From the NCBI RefSeq assembly GCF_002797815.1, contig NZ_PGFJ01000001.1, positions 1,488,001 through 1,552,000 of the forward strand: 64,000 nt of DNA, given 5' to 3'. Position numbers and translations under genes: made by a program. The notes under the pieces are model-generated. The model made no database searches. It had not been told where the DNA came from and saw nothing but the letters and a program-made list of their open reading frames with translations. This document shows, piece by piece, positions 1-8,446 of the stretch. The stretch's first letter is position 1; each line of letters begins with the position of its first letter. The stretch is from Mucilaginibacter auburnensis. Lineage in GTDB: Bacteria > Bacteroidota > Bacteroidia > Sphingobacteriales > Sphingobacteriaceae.

Positions 1-359
1 TCAACGCTTCCGTCAACGTGTATCACATTATCGTTATCAAAACAACGTAAAACGTGCAGTATAGCATTGGTTGCGCGTATATTGCCCAAAAATTGGTTAC
101 CCAAACCTTCGCCTTTGCTGGCACCTTTTACTAAGCCGGCAATATCAACAATCTCAATGGTGTTGGGTACTACGTTTTTGGGGTTTACTATTTCAGTAAG
201 TTTAGTCAGGCGCTCATCAGGCACGGTTATTACGCCAACGTTAGGCTCAATGGTACAAAACGGAAAGTTAGCCGCCTGTGCCTTAGCGTTTGATAAACAG
301 TTAAAAAGTGTTGACTTACCCACATTTGGCAAACCCACTATACCACATTGTAATCCCAT
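1..359 (-). CDS. ychF: Redox-regulated ATPase YchF, N-terminal part
   Basis: Runs off the left edge, so only about the first 119 residues are present. The protein starts [19 protein letters not shown]: the GLPNVGKST Walker A (G1) loop and a following D-I-A-G-L (G3) motif are those of the YchF/Ola1 subfamily of TRAFAC P-loop proteins, which bind and hydrolyse ATP more readily than GTP and associate with ribosomes. The ATG at 357-359 matches the conserved family start. It is transcribed leftward, and its upstream side holds a period-7 repeat element. Family assignment is very likely; nothing can be said about the missing C-terminal TGS domain. Confidence 0.93.
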   Translation of the reverse strand, partial: MGLQCGIVGLPNVGKSTLFNCLSNAKAQAANFPFCTIEPNVGVITVPDERLTKLTEIVNPKNVVPNTIEIVDIAGLVKGASKGEGLGNQFLGNIRATNAILHVLRCFDNDNVIHVDGSV

Positions 360-369
360 AGTTTTATTT

Positions 370-581
370 AGAATCAAGAGTTAAGAGGCAAGAATCAAGA
401 AATCTATGCTCTTGTTTCTCTAATTCCTGTCTCTTTTAAAAAGCGCAAAGATAACACAAATACCTGCTGTTTAGAAACAAGAGTTAAGAAGTAGGAATCA
501 AGATTTTTGTTTACCTTTTGTTGAGAATAAGAAGCAATAGTTAAGATTCCTGTTTCTTGCTTCTTAATTCTAGCTTCTCTT
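370..581. repeat. Period-7 word repeats with inverted arms
   Basis: The 315-base gap between ychF and mgtE has no gene. It holds three blocks of degenerate 7-base words. At 370-404 the words are AGAATCA, AGAGTTA and variants in exact 7-base register, followed at 409-436 by pyrimidine-rich words such as CTCTTGT, also every 7 bases. At 473-507 the purine words recur. At 524-544 and 547-581 another purine arm and a pyrimidine arm (TTCTTGC, TTCTTAA) follow. The arms are roughly reverse complements and could fold as imperfect hairpins. Function is unknown. Confidence 0.8.
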
Positions 582-674
582 CAAAAACACAAAATACCGC
601 CTTGTTTTTTGAAAAAATAAACGACTTTTGCAGCATATTGATCAAGGCAGTAAAACCCATGTAAAAACAGGCGT

Positions 675-2051
675 ATGATGGAAGAAATGGTTGAGCAAAT
701 TGAATTATTGCTGGAGGAAAATAACGATGAACAACTGCGTACTTACCTCAACAACCTCAATATATCTGATGTTGAAGAACTGATAGATGAACTTCCTGAC
801 TATGGCCCTAAATTTATTGAGACGCTTACCATTAACCGCGCGGTAAACGTTTTCAGAATACTTGACTTCCCTACACAGGAGCGTATTTTCAAAAAACTTT
901 CGGGAAACCGCGTGGCAGAAATTGTAAACGAACTGCCACCCGATGACCGTACGGCTTTTTTCTCCGAATTACACGGCGACGCAGTTAAAAAACTCATTCT
1001 TCATTTATCGCCCGAAGACCGCAAAGAAGCGCTATCACTTTTAGGTTACGATGAGTATAGCGTTGGCCGTTTAATGACGCCCGATTATATCACCGTTAAA
1101 AAAAGCTGGACCGTAGCGCGTGTATTGGAACACGTACGGCAATATGGCAAGGCTTCAGAAACGCTTGACGTATTATATGTTATCGGCGACAAAGGTGTGT
1201 TACTGGATGATATTCGTATACGTGAGATCTTATTGGCCGATCCGAATACAAAAGTAAGCCAATTAATGGACGGGCGCTTGATAGCTTTGAAAGCGTCCGA
1301 CCCGCAAGAAGAAGCCATTAACATATTCAGGATGAATAACCGGGTAGCTTTGCCGGTTACCGATAAAGACGACGTATTGTTGGGCATAGTTACCGTTGAC
1401 GATATTTTATGGATAGCTAATGAAGAGTATACTGAAGATATTCAGAAAATAGGTGGTACCGAAGCATTGGATGAACCTTACCTTGATATATCATTGCTAA
1501 CACTGGTAAAAAAGCGTGTAGGTTGGCTTATTATCCTGTTTTTGGGGGAGATGCTTACCGCTGCGGCTATGGGCTATTTTCAAAAAGAAATTGAGAAGGC
1601 AGTTGTACTGGCGCTATTCATACCGTTAATTATTTCCAGTGGAGGTAACAGTGGTTCGCAGGCATCAACACTTATTATACAGGCTATGGCTTTAGGTGAG
1701 GTAACCATTGCCGACTGGTGGCGCGTTATGCGCCGTGAAATAGTGTCAGGCCTTATGCTGGGTTTAACGCTGGGTATTATAGGCTTTTTACAGGTGGCAT
1801 TACGCAGCAGTTTTAGTGATGTTTACGGGCCGCATTGGCTATCTGTAGCAATTACGGTTGGCGTATCGCTTGTATTTGTTGTTCTGTGGGGTTCATTATC
1901 AGGCTCCATGCTTCCGCTGTTGTTGAAAAGACTGGGTGCTGACCCGGCTACTTCGTCTGCACCCTTCGTGGCTACACTTGCTGACGTTACCGGCTTGGTG
2001 ATCTATTTCAGCATAGCTGTGCTTACTATGCAGAGTATGTTGGGGAGTTAG
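675..2051 (+). CDS. mgtE: Magnesium transporter MgtE
   Basis: A 458-residue protein with the MgtE layout: an acidic alpha-helical N domain (about residues 10-130, with repeated LPPDDRTAFF / LSPEDRKEALSLL segments), two CBS domains (about 135-260), then five membrane helices from about residue 285 to the C-terminus. MgtE is a Mg2+-gated Mg2+ channel of the inner membrane; the cytoplasmic N and CBS domains sense Mg2+ and close the pore. The pore-region sequence PLIISSGGNSGSQASTL is typical. ATG 675 is followed at once by a second ATG, so the start could be 678. A bidirectional terminator follows. Length is normal for the family. Confidence 0.96.
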   Translation: MMEEMVEQIELLLEENNDEQLRTYLNNLNISDVEELIDELPDYGPKFIETLTINRAVNVFRILDFPTQERIFKKLSGNRVAEIVNELPPDDRTAFFSELHGDAVKKLILHLSPEDRKEALSLLGYDEYSVGRLMTPDYITVKKSWTVARVLEHVRQYGKASETLDVLYVIGDKGVLLDDIRIREILLADPNTKVSQLMDGRLIALKASDPQEEAINIFRMNNRVALPVTDKDDVLLGIVTVDDILWIANEEYTEDIQKIGGTEALDEPYLDISLLTLVKKRVGWLIILFLGEMLTAAAMGYFQKEIEKAVVLALFIPLIISSGGNSGSQASTLIIQAMALGEVTIADWWRVMRREIVSGLMLGLTLGIIGFLQVALRSSFSDVYGPHWLSVAITVGVSLVFVVLWGSLSGSMLPLLLKRLGADPATSSAPFVATLADVTGLVIYFSIAVLTMQSMLGS

Positions 2052-2089
2052 CGCAGTAATTATGCTTAACGATCCATACGGTTTAAACA

Positions 2090-2122
2090 CAAAAAAGCCC
2101 GTTGCATTGCAACAGGCTTTTC
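2090..2122. terminator. Bidirectional terminator mgtE / DUF3276
   Basis: A stem of AAAGCC and GTTGC paired with GCAAC and GGCTTT around a 3-base loop, with A-rich and T-rich flanks on either side. It lies between the convergent mgtE and DUF3276 genes and would serve both strands. Confidence 0.85.
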
Positions 2123-2153
2123 GTTTGGTTTATAACTGGTTAATGTAATCTTC

Positions 2154-2486
2154 TTATATATCGAATGAGAAATCTTCGTCTGCAGAGGCTTTTGCGGTTT
2201 CGGGGGAATCGCTAAACTCATAGCGTTTTTCAACAACTTCCTGATGATCTTTTATGTACTCCATAGTACCGTTCAGACCTTCAATAAACTTTTCAAAATC
2301 TTCTTTGTACAAAAATATTTTGTGCTTAATAAAAACTCCGTCTTCCAGTCTTTTTTTGCTTTCAGTAATGGTTATATAATAATCATTTGAACGCGTTGCT
2401 TTTACATCAAAAAAATAAGTCCTTTTCCCCGCTCTTACCTTCTTTGAAAAAACCTCTTCTCTCTCTCTGTTATCGTAATCTCCCAT
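2154..2486 (-). CDS. DUF3276 (PUR-like nucleic-acid-binding) protein
   Basis: A 110-residue protein beginning MGDYDNREREEVFSKKVRAG. The body K-V-R-A-G-K-R-T-Y-F-F-D-V and the beta-beta-beta-beta-alpha pattern match the DUF3276 family, which has a PUR-alpha-like fold and is widespread in Bacteroidetes; related PUR proteins bind single-stranded DNA or RNA. The open frame extends 20 residues upstream, but ATG 2484-2486 gives the conserved N-terminus. The C-terminal 25 residues are acidic and probably disordered. Stand-alone gene between a terminator and an ABC exporter. The nucleic-acid role is known of the family, not shown here. Confidence 0.85.
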   Translation of the reverse strand: MGDYDNREREEVFSKKVRAGKRTYFFDVKATRSNDYYITITESKKRLEDGVFIKHKIFLYKEDFEKFIEGLNGTMEYIKDHQEVVEKRYEFSDSPETAKASADEDFSFDI

Positions 2487-2609
2487 GTTAATAGTATTGT
2501 AATTTAGTTTGATTGGCATAAATATAAATAATTTTTCAATCTGCAAGTATTAATTCAAATAATATTGGGGTTTTTAGAAAAAAATGTAAACAGAAAGGTT
2601 AAAATGGTA

Positions 2610-4406
2610 TCAATCTAATTTTTGAGGTTCCTCTTCTTCTAATAACTGTTTCTCGTACAGTTCAAAATAAGTGCCTTGCAAATTTAAAAGGTCGGTATGG
2701 GTGCCTTGTTCAATTATTTCACCATTGTCCATCACCAAAATTTTATCAGCATTTTTAATCGTGGATATACGGTGCGCAATTATAATATTTGTTTTACCGT
2801 GCATTATCCGGCCAAGGTTGTTTAATATTTCCTCCTCGGTTCGCGTGTCAACTGCCGACAAACAATCGTCAAATATCAGTATCTGTGGATGCTTGGCAAT
2901 GGCGCGGGCAATGGATACCCGCTGTTTTTGCCCGCCCGAAAGTGTAATGCCTCTTTCCCCGATAAGCGTTTCAAACCCATTTTCCAGTTTAATAATGTTA
3001 TTATAAACTGCTGAGTCGCGTGCGGCTTGCTCAATGGCAGGCATGTCTTTTACATCGGCACTAAAGGCTATGTTATTAGCAATGGTGTCAGAGAAAAGGA
3101 AAACTTCCTGCGGAACATAACCCACCTGGTGGCGGTAATCAACCAGATTAACAGATTTAATGTTGCTGCCGTCTACCAAAACTTCGCCCTGCGTAGTATC
3201 ATACATGCGCAGTATTAAATTGGCAATGGTTGACTTGCCTGATCCGGTGCGGCCAATAATGGCCACCATTTCACCAGGCAAAGCTGTAAACGAAACATTT
3301 TTAAGTGCCTGAATGCCTGTATCAGGGTAAATGAACGATACGTTTTTAAAGGCGATAGCGCCTTCTACTTTCTGAGGAGCATCTGTTGGTGAAATAATTT
3401 CAGGTTGCTGGCTCAAAAATTGGTTGATGCGTTTTTGTGATGCCGCTGCTCTTTGTATCAATGAGGTAACCCATCCTAATGACATTACCGGGAAGGTAAG
3501 CTGACTCAGGTAAACAATAAATTCGGCAATGTTGCCCGGGGTAATATTGCCTTTCATCACCTCAACGCCGCCTACATAAATTATAATAACGTTACTGATA
3601 CCCACCAGTAACAGCATCATAGGGTAGAAGAGCGCCTGCACACGTGCCAAAGACATGGAGTGCAACTTATAATCGTTGCTCTCGGCTTCAAATTTTTTGC
3701 GTACTGATGCCTCGCGCACGTACGACTTCATGATGCGGATGCCCGAAAAGTTCTCTTGTACAAAACTTGAAAGTGAAGAGAGACGCTCCTGTATTTTCTC
3801 GCTGCGGAAATTGATGATGTTGTTAACGTAGTAAATAATTACGGCCAGTAACGGGAGCGGCAATACTGAAAACACCGCCAACCGCACATTCACCGTAAGC
3901 ATGCAATAAATGGCTAAAACGAAAAGCACTACCGTGTTGATGGTGTACATAATGCCCGGTCCAAGGTACATACGCACGCGGCTCACATCTTCTGTAACAC
4001 GGTTCATTAGATCGCCTGTATTGTGGCGGCGGTAAAACGCTAATGATAGCGCCTGATAATGCTCATATATCTCATTTTTAAGATCATACTCAATATGACG
4101 CGACATGAGTATAATGGTTTGTCGCATAAAAAACAGGAACAATCCTCTTAAAATGGCCAGCAACAAAACCAGTATGCCAAATAATAACAGGCTTGAGCCG
4201 AATATGTCATAAATAAGCCCCTGTCTGTTGAAGCCCGTAAATAAATGATATACGCTTATGTTTTCTTCAACCAGATCAAATGCTACTCTTATTACCTGGG
4301 CCGGTAAAATTCCAAAAATGTTGGATATAACAACAAACAGTACACCGGGAATAAGGCGCCAGCGGTATTTGTAAAAGAATTTATTTAAGTAGGCCAGATC
4401 TTTCAT
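2610..4406 (-). CDS. ABC exporter, MsbA/lipid-multidrug type
   Basis: A 598-residue half-transporter: a six-helix type 1 exporter domain (about residues 15-320) followed by a nucleotide-binding domain. The NBD shows a Walker A GRTGSGKST near residue 382-390, a Q-loop (GYVPQEVFLFSD), the signature LSGGQKQR, and a Walker B ILIFDDCLSAVD followed by the H-loop AHR. It would work as a homodimer in the inner membrane, exporting lipids or hydrophobic compounds; the substrate cannot be told from sequence. The Walker B is followed by D (FDDCLSAVD) rather than the usual catalytic E, a change seen in some heterodimeric or regulatory exporters. A MarR regulator lies upstream on the same strand. Confidence 0.9.
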   Translation of the reverse strand: MKDLAYLNKFFYKYRWRLIPGVLFVVISNIFGILPAQVIRVAFDLVEENISVYHLFTGFNRQGLIYDIFGSSLLLFGILVLLLAILRGLFLFFMRQTIILMSRHIEYDLKNEIYEHYQALSLAFYRRHNTGDLMNRVTEDVSRVRMYLGPGIMYTINTVVLFVLAIYCMLTVNVRLAVFSVLPLPLLAVIIYYVNNIINFRSEKIQERLSSLSSFVQENFSGIRIMKSYVREASVRKKFEAESNDYKLHSMSLARVQALFYPMMLLLVGISNVIIIYVGGVEVMKGNITPGNIAEFIVYLSQLTFPVMSLGWVTSLIQRAAASQKRINQFLSQQPEIISPTDAPQKVEGAIAFKNVSFIYPDTGIQALKNVSFTALPGEMVAIIGRTGSGKSTIANLILRMYDTTQGEVLVDGSNIKSVNLVDYRHQVGYVPQEVFLFSDTIANNIAFSADVKDMPAIEQAARDSAVYNNIIKLENGFETLIGERGITLSGGQKQRVSIARAIAKHPQILIFDDCLSAVDTRTEEEILNNLGRIMHGKTNIIIAHRISTIKNADKILVMDNGEIIEQGTHTDLLNLQGTYFELYEKQLLEEEEPQKLD

Positions 4407-4414
4407 GCTGATGA

Positions 4415-4456
4415 AAAGTCCGAAAGTCCGAAGTCCGGACGTCCGAAAGTCAAAAG
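4415..4456. repeat. AAGTCCG word repeat
   Basis: Short gap element between the MarR and ABC genes: the words AAGTCCG and CGTCCGA recur every 7-8 bases, with a self-complementary GTCCGGAC in the middle. It belongs to the same architectural class as the elements at 370-581 and 48704-48780 but uses different words. Confidence 0.7.
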
Positions 4457-4525
4457 TAGACTAATACTGTTGATTATTCAAGTAACCATTTCAGTTACTG
4501 TGCAGCATCCAATTTAAAGTTCTGA

Positions 4526-4975
4526 TTAACCGCGCAGTTTATCCAACAAGTCGCTCAGTTGAGCGGCTTCCTCCGGGGTAAGGTTATTTTGAAGAAAATC
4601 TTTGGTTTTAAACTCCGCATCCATCTTAGCCAGGGTGTCAAGCCCTTTTTCGCTTATTTGGATGTCAACCGCGCGCCTGTCTTTGCTATTTGTGCAACGT
4701 GTTATCAATTCTTTTTGAATGAGGCGGTCAACAATGCGCGAGGCATCGCTCATTTTATCTATCATACGTTCTTTTAAAATGTTGATAGTGGCCGGTTTTG
4801 GGTATTGCCCACGCAGAATACGTAAAATATTAAACTGCTGACGGGTTAAATTAAATTTTTCAAAATGTAGTCGCAAGGTGTTACTTAACCACCCTTCCGT
4901 ATAGGCAATATTTACAACTACCTTATGGTAGTTATCTTCGAAGTTTGAACTTTGTATTTCGTCGTCTATTCGCAT
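4526..4975 (-). CDS. MarR-family transcriptional regulator
   Basis: A 149-residue winged-helix protein. Residues about 30-110 carry the MarR pattern: a helix LTRQQFNILRILRG, a recognition region MIDKMSDASRIVDRLIQKELI, and the wing TNSKDRRAVDIQISEKG, whose D-R-R is the diagnostic MarR wing. MarR dimers usually repress efflux or stress genes and release DNA on ligand binding. The start at 4975 (MRIDDEIQ) is preferred to a longer frame that lacks similarity. It is transcribed towards the ABC exporter 120 bases downstream, which makes that exporter a plausible target; this is inference from position. Confidence 0.9.
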   Translation of the reverse strand: MRIDDEIQSSNFEDNYHKVVVNIAYTEGWLSNTLRLHFEKFNLTRQQFNILRILRGQYPKPATINILKERMIDKMSDASRIVDRLIQKELITRCTNSKDRRAVDIQISEKGLDTLAKMDAEFKTKDFLQNNLTPEEAAQLSDLLDKLRG

Positions 4976-5085
4976 GGGCTGTTTTAACTTTCGGCAATGC
5001 AAATATGTTTATTTTTTTTAATTAAAATAATGGGTAATAGTGCAATACGACTAATTAATGGTCCAGTTATTAACTACAACTTTAT

Positions 5086-6024
5086 TTAGTTAAGCAGTTT
5101 AACTTTAATGCTGTCGCCATAGTAGGCTTGTAAGTGCCGGCCATTGCCATGGAGTGTCCATATTTGAGTAGGAGCAACCTGCCGCACCGCTTCAAGTATA
5201 TCGTTCCAGTCTACGTGGTCTGATATAAAAAGTGTATCCTCTTTGTTTACCTGTAATTTGTTCCAGCCGGATGCAAAAAGGCGTTTTACACCACTGGCTC
5301 TTATATAACTATCAAATGTAAACGGTGGTACAATGTACACAAACTCGTCTTGCGCTTTCATTAGTTTACGACCATATAATTGATAATTGCCTAATTTGAA
5401 TCCCGCGTTTTCATATATTTTATTAATGGCCATTATGCGGTGGTGCACCAGTATTTTTTTGCGCGGCGCGTGGTCTGTTATCATCCTGATCAACCTCTGA
5501 CTTTTACCTGTAGCATAAGCGCCTAAGAGAATGTTACTTTGTATGCCATTAAGCTTTTTTATCTCGTCAACCGGGTTAGGGTGAATGATTTTAGGATCGG
5601 CAAAGGTACTTTCGGTGATCAATACATCAGCCTTAACCCAGGCAATAGGCTCGCATGTATCATCGGGTTGGATCTTATAATCGCCGGTATATAGATAGGT
5701 AGAGTCTTTATACTCCATTAAAACCATAGCCGAACCCAGCATGTGGCCTGCGGGAATAAAGGTGATTTTTATACCGTTTATTACAAAAGATTCATCGTAT
5801 CTAACTACCTGAAAGGTTCTTGCCGCATATCGGCTATAACGCAGTTCCATTAAGGCACGCGTTGATGCAGTGCAGTATACAGAACCATTGCCACTCACGG
5901 CATGGTCTGCATGGGCGTGAGATATAATCGCTGTTTTTACCGGCAGGATAGGGTCGAGGTAAAAATCGCCGTATTTGCAGTACAGTCCGTTATCATTAAT
6001 AAAAACAAAATCGTCAATGATCAT
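5086..6024 (-). CDS. Metallo-beta-lactamase-fold exonuclease
   Basis: A 312-residue protein with the metal-binding motif HAHADH at residues 36-41, then GHMLGSAM and YTGDY further on, the layout of the beta-lactamase-fold mRNA 3'-end-processing/DNA-repair nuclease group (putative DNA-ligase-associated exonuclease). Members cleave nucleic acid using two zinc ions. A C-terminal HGNGRHLQAYY may supply a late metal histidine. It is the last gene of the leftward nusB-to-coaE run, 8 bases after coaE. Family members are often beside an ATP-dependent DNA ligase; none is adjacent here. The enzyme class is likely, the substrate unknown. Confidence 0.82.
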   Translation of the reverse strand: MIIDDFVFINDNGLYCKYGDFYLDPILPVKTAIISHAHADHAVSGNGSVYCTASTRALMELRYSRYAARTFQVVRYDESFVINGIKITFIPAGHMLGSAMVLMEYKDSTYLYTGDYKIQPDDTCEPIAWVKADVLITESTFADPKIIHPNPVDEIKKLNGIQSNILLGAYATGKSQRLIRMITDHAPRKKILVHHRIMAINKIYENAGFKLGNYQLYGRKLMKAQDEFVYIVPPFTFDSYIRASGVKRLFASGWNKLQVNKEDTLFISDHVDWNDILEAVRQVAPTQIWTLHGNGRHLQAYYGDSIKVKLLN

Positions 6025-6032
6025 GGCTGATA

Positions 6033-6629
6033 TCAGGCGCCGGAGAGCTTTAAAAAATGCTGGTGCAATTGTATTATTTGTGGTATTAGGAGTTGGCTGT
6101 CGTCATTTAATAGCATATGGTTTGCCATGTCTATCTTTTTTTCTTGAGAAAATTGCCGGGCTTCGCGTGCTTCAACTTCCGCACGGCTTATTTGATCACG
6201 GTTCATTACCCTTTTAATCCTTGTTTCTAAGGGGGCGGCAACTAAAATAGTTTCATCGCAGTCTTTGTATGAACCGCTTTCAAACAATACTGCGGCTTCC
6301 TTTATTATGTAAGGCTCGTTGAGGTAAGTTTTGGCCCATTCATCAAACGCTCTGAAAACAGCGGGGTGAACAAGAGCGTTTAGTTTTTTTAACTCAGCTT
6401 CATTATTAAAGACTATGGATGCCAGGTGTTTACGGTTAAGTGTGCCATCTTCAAAGTAGCTTTCGTCTCCAAAAGCTTTTTTAACGCCTTCAATCAATAC
6501 AGCATCAGTGGTCATTACATTTTTACCTGCATCATCGGCGTAAAAAACTTTAACACCCAATAGTTCAAATACGCGTGCCACCGTACTTTTTCCGCTGCCT
6601 ATATTGCCGGTTATTCCAATTTTCAGCAT
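6033..6629 (-). CDS. coaE: Dephospho-CoA kinase
   Basis: A 198-residue P-loop kinase starting MLKIGITGNIGSGKSTVARV, with Walker A GNIGSGKST. It phosphorylates the 3'-hydroxyl of dephospho-CoA, the last step of coenzyme A synthesis. Further family marks are the YADD aspartates near residue 31-34 and the RVMNRDQIS lid region. ATG 6627-6629 shares one base with the TGA stop of the upstream ybbR-like gene, a translational-coupling arrangement. A GTG just upstream (6630-6632) is possible but less likely. Length is normal for the family. Confidence 0.96.
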   Translation of the reverse strand: MLKIGITGNIGSGKSTVARVFELLGVKVFYADDAGKNVMTTDAVLIEGVKKAFGDESYFEDGTLNRKHLASIVFNNEAELKKLNALVHPAVFRAFDEWAKTYLNEPYIIKEAAVLFESGSYKDCDETILVAAPLETRIKRVMNRDQISRAEVEAREARQFSQEKKIDMANHMLLNDDSQLLIPQIIQLHQHFLKLSGA

Positions 6630-7570
6630 CACTTCTTTACAATAAAATCAATGTTGCGTGGTTCAATGCGCACCACTTTGCAAAAATCAGGAACACGTAT
6701 AATTTTAACAGGAAGCGTGCTGTAACCGTATTTTTGCCAGTACTCCATATCAACCTGCGCCTCAAATAAGTCTGCATCAATGTCGGCATATTTATCAAGC
6801 GATGTTGTAAATGTAACGGTAACGCGTTGCGGGATCAGCTTAACATTGTAGTAATTAGCGTTATTGATTATCCTTAAAGGTATTTTAATGGTTTTCTCAG
6901 TAAATTCATTAACAGGTACTATAACCTTAACCGCTTTTGGATAAATGTTGATGTTTCCTGCGGAGGGTGTTTTCAGTCCTACTGTAGTTACAATGTTTTC
7001 ATTTACATCATTGACCTTTAATGAGTCAGTAGGCCAGGTGGTCATCGCGTCTATCTCAGCACTCGGGCCGCTAACAGTAACGTAGGATGGCTCAAGCTTC
7101 ACATTGTCAGACTGCGCATATTGTTTGCTGTAACGTATGGCACTTAATAACTTAACGGGAATGCGTTTGATGCTACGGTTAGAAAAATCAAAATATAAAG
7201 TATCCGGATTAAAGCCAATTACAGGGTTGTTGCGCGGCATTTCTGTATTAATGCGTTGCAACTGCGCGCTTAATACAACGTAGGGCCTGTTATCCAACGA
7301 ACGCAGATCAACTGTTACGGCACTGCTTTTTTCATTAACCCGCGCAAATATCATTTGCCAGCCGGTGCCTTTAACAACAGCCTCAATAGTATCCGACTGC
7401 AAAGAATGAAAAGAACGTTTAAGCGGTACGTTTTTGTACCGCACGTACATTTTAGTGGTGTAGTTGTAGGTGCTTGAAAATGCCACTACCAGCCAGGCGC
7501 AAACAGCAAAGGTTAAGCAGGTTAAAAAAACCGATATCCTTCTGCGTTCTGTTGCTGATAGTTTTATCAT
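6629..7570 (-). CDS. YbbR-like / CdaR-type membrane-anchored protein
   Basis: A 313-residue protein with one N-terminal membrane helix (about residues 10-30) followed by an all-beta extracytoplasmic region. The repeated pattern of short strands ending in P-V-K-L / I-P-L-R and the V-T-V-S-G-P-S turn are those of YbbR domains. In Firmicutes YbbR (CdaR) regulates a c-di-AMP cyclase, but no cdaA-like gene is adjacent here, so only the domain class is claimed. It sits between yajC and coaE in the run, as is common in Bacteroidetes. It overlaps coaE by one base. Confidence 0.85.
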   Translation of the reverse strand: MIKLSATERRRISVFLTCLTFAVCAWLVVAFSSTYNYTTKMYVRYKNVPLKRSFHSLQSDTIEAVVKGTGWQMIFARVNEKSSAVTVDLRSLDNRPYVVLSAQLQRINTEMPRNNPVIGFNPDTLYFDFSNRSIKRIPVKLLSAIRYSKQYAQSDNVKLEPSYVTVSGPSAEIDAMTTWPTDSLKVNDVNENIVTTVGLKTPSAGNINIYPKAVKVIVPVNEFTEKTIKIPLRIINNANYYNVKLIPQRVTVTFTTSLDKYADIDADLFEAQVDMEYWQKYGYSTLPVKIIRVPDFCKVVRIEPRNIDFIVKK

Positions 7571-7575
7571 GATGT

Positions 7576-7685
7576 AGCTGAAAGGTAAAAGGCGAAAGGT
7601 AAAAGGTTGTGTTCCTTTTCTTTCGCCTTTACTATTACAAATTTAAAATTATTAGCTGTGTAAGCAAACCTTTTACCTTTCAGCT
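7576..7685. repeat. AAAGGTA word element with 17-bp inverted repeat
   Basis: The yajC-ybbR gap, inside an apparent operon, is almost filled by an element built on AAAGGTA and AAAGGCG words every 7 bases (7580-7607). Its outer ends 7576-7592 and 7669-7685 are perfect 17-base inverted copies, with a further inner pairing at 7614-7630. It would fold as a long stem-loop in the transcript. It may attenuate or process the operon mRNA; no function is shown. Confidence 0.8.
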
Positions 7686-7691
7686 TTTACC

Positions 7692-8003
7692 TTACTTAGC
7701 CGGTGTATTTAAAGGTTTTGACGCGTCAAGCGATATAGCTGTTTTGTCAAAGCGTAGTTTACTGCCCAGTTCTGTATCAATAACAACAGTTGTTTCATTT
7801 ACTTCCGCAATGCGTCCGTGCAAGCCGGCTGTGGTAATAACTTTGTCGCCTTTTTTCAATTCGTCGGCAAATTTTTTCTGGTCTTTTTGCTTCTTCATCT
7901 GCGGACGGATCATGAAGAAATACATCACCAAAACAATAAGTCCAAGCGGTATTAAGTTTTGTATGCTAAGTCCGCCAGCCTGTAATAAAATAGTAGTAGT
8001 CAT
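7692..8003 (-). CDS. yajC: Preprotein translocase accessory subunit YajC
   Basis: A 103-residue protein with a single N-terminal membrane helix (PLGLIVLVMYFFMIRP, about residues 18-35) followed by the conserved K-K-G-D-K-V-I-T-T-A-G-L-H-G-R-I segment and a small beta domain. This is the YajC pattern; YajC associates with SecDF and the Sec translocon. The start ATG 8001-8003 (MTTTILLQAGG) is chosen over a longer frame because it gives the normal family length. The DUF1573 lipoprotein gene lies 10 bases upstream. Confidence 0.95.
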   Translation of the reverse strand: MTTTILLQAGGLSIQNLIPLGLIVLVMYFFMIRPQMKKQKDQKKFADELKKGDKVITTAGLHGRIAEVNETTVVIDTELGSKLRFDKTAISLDASKPLNTPAK

Positions 8004-8013
8004 CTTTAATAGT

Positions 8014-8445
8014 TTATTTTTTTGCCAACACTTCACCAATCAAGTGCACTACCGTTTGTGCCGGATCAGTATTAGCTGTAACGGTAATTAATTTGTCTTG
8101 TAAGCCAACTTTGCCTGCGCTGTTAAAGGTAACAGAAATTTCGCCCTCTTTGCCGGGAAGAACAGGGTCTTTTGGCCATGTAGGTGTTGTGCAACCGCAT
8201 GACGCCACAGCATTGGTGATGATCAAAGGTTGTGTGCTGCCATTGTAAAATTTGAAAACGTGCGTTGTTTTTTCGCCCTCGGTTATTTTACCAAAGTCAA
8301 AGCTCTCCTCATTAAATTTAATAATAGCCGGATCTGCTTTGGTAACGCCTGCCGAATCTGCTGAAGTTGTATCTGCTGCTTTCTCGCTGTTGTTACAGGC
8401 CGATAATGTAGCCGCTGTTAAAAGTATTACAAAAAGCTTTTTCAT
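8014..8445 (-). CDS. DUF1573 lipoprotein
   Basis: A 143-residue lipoprotein: signal sequence MKKLFVILLTAATLSAC with the lipidated Cys at residue 17, a Ser/Ala/Asp-rich linker, then a DUF1573 domain (about residues 45-140) with the typical F-D-F-G-K-I-T-E-G, V-A-S-C-G-C-T-T-P and Y-x-G motifs. DUF1573 is an immunoglobulin-like fold found in many Bacteroidetes periplasmic proteins; its role is unknown. ATG 8443-8445 begins one base after the nusB stop. The SCGCT cysteines may form a disulfide or bind metal, which is inference. Confidence 0.9.
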   Translation of the reverse strand: MKKLFVILLTAATLSACNNSEKAADTTSADSAGVTKADPAIIKFNEESFDFGKITEGEKTTHVFKFYNGSTQPLIITNAVASCGCTTPTWPKDPVLPGKEGEISVTFNSAGKVGLQDKLITVTANTDPAQTVVHLIGEVLAKK

Positions 8446-8446
8446 A

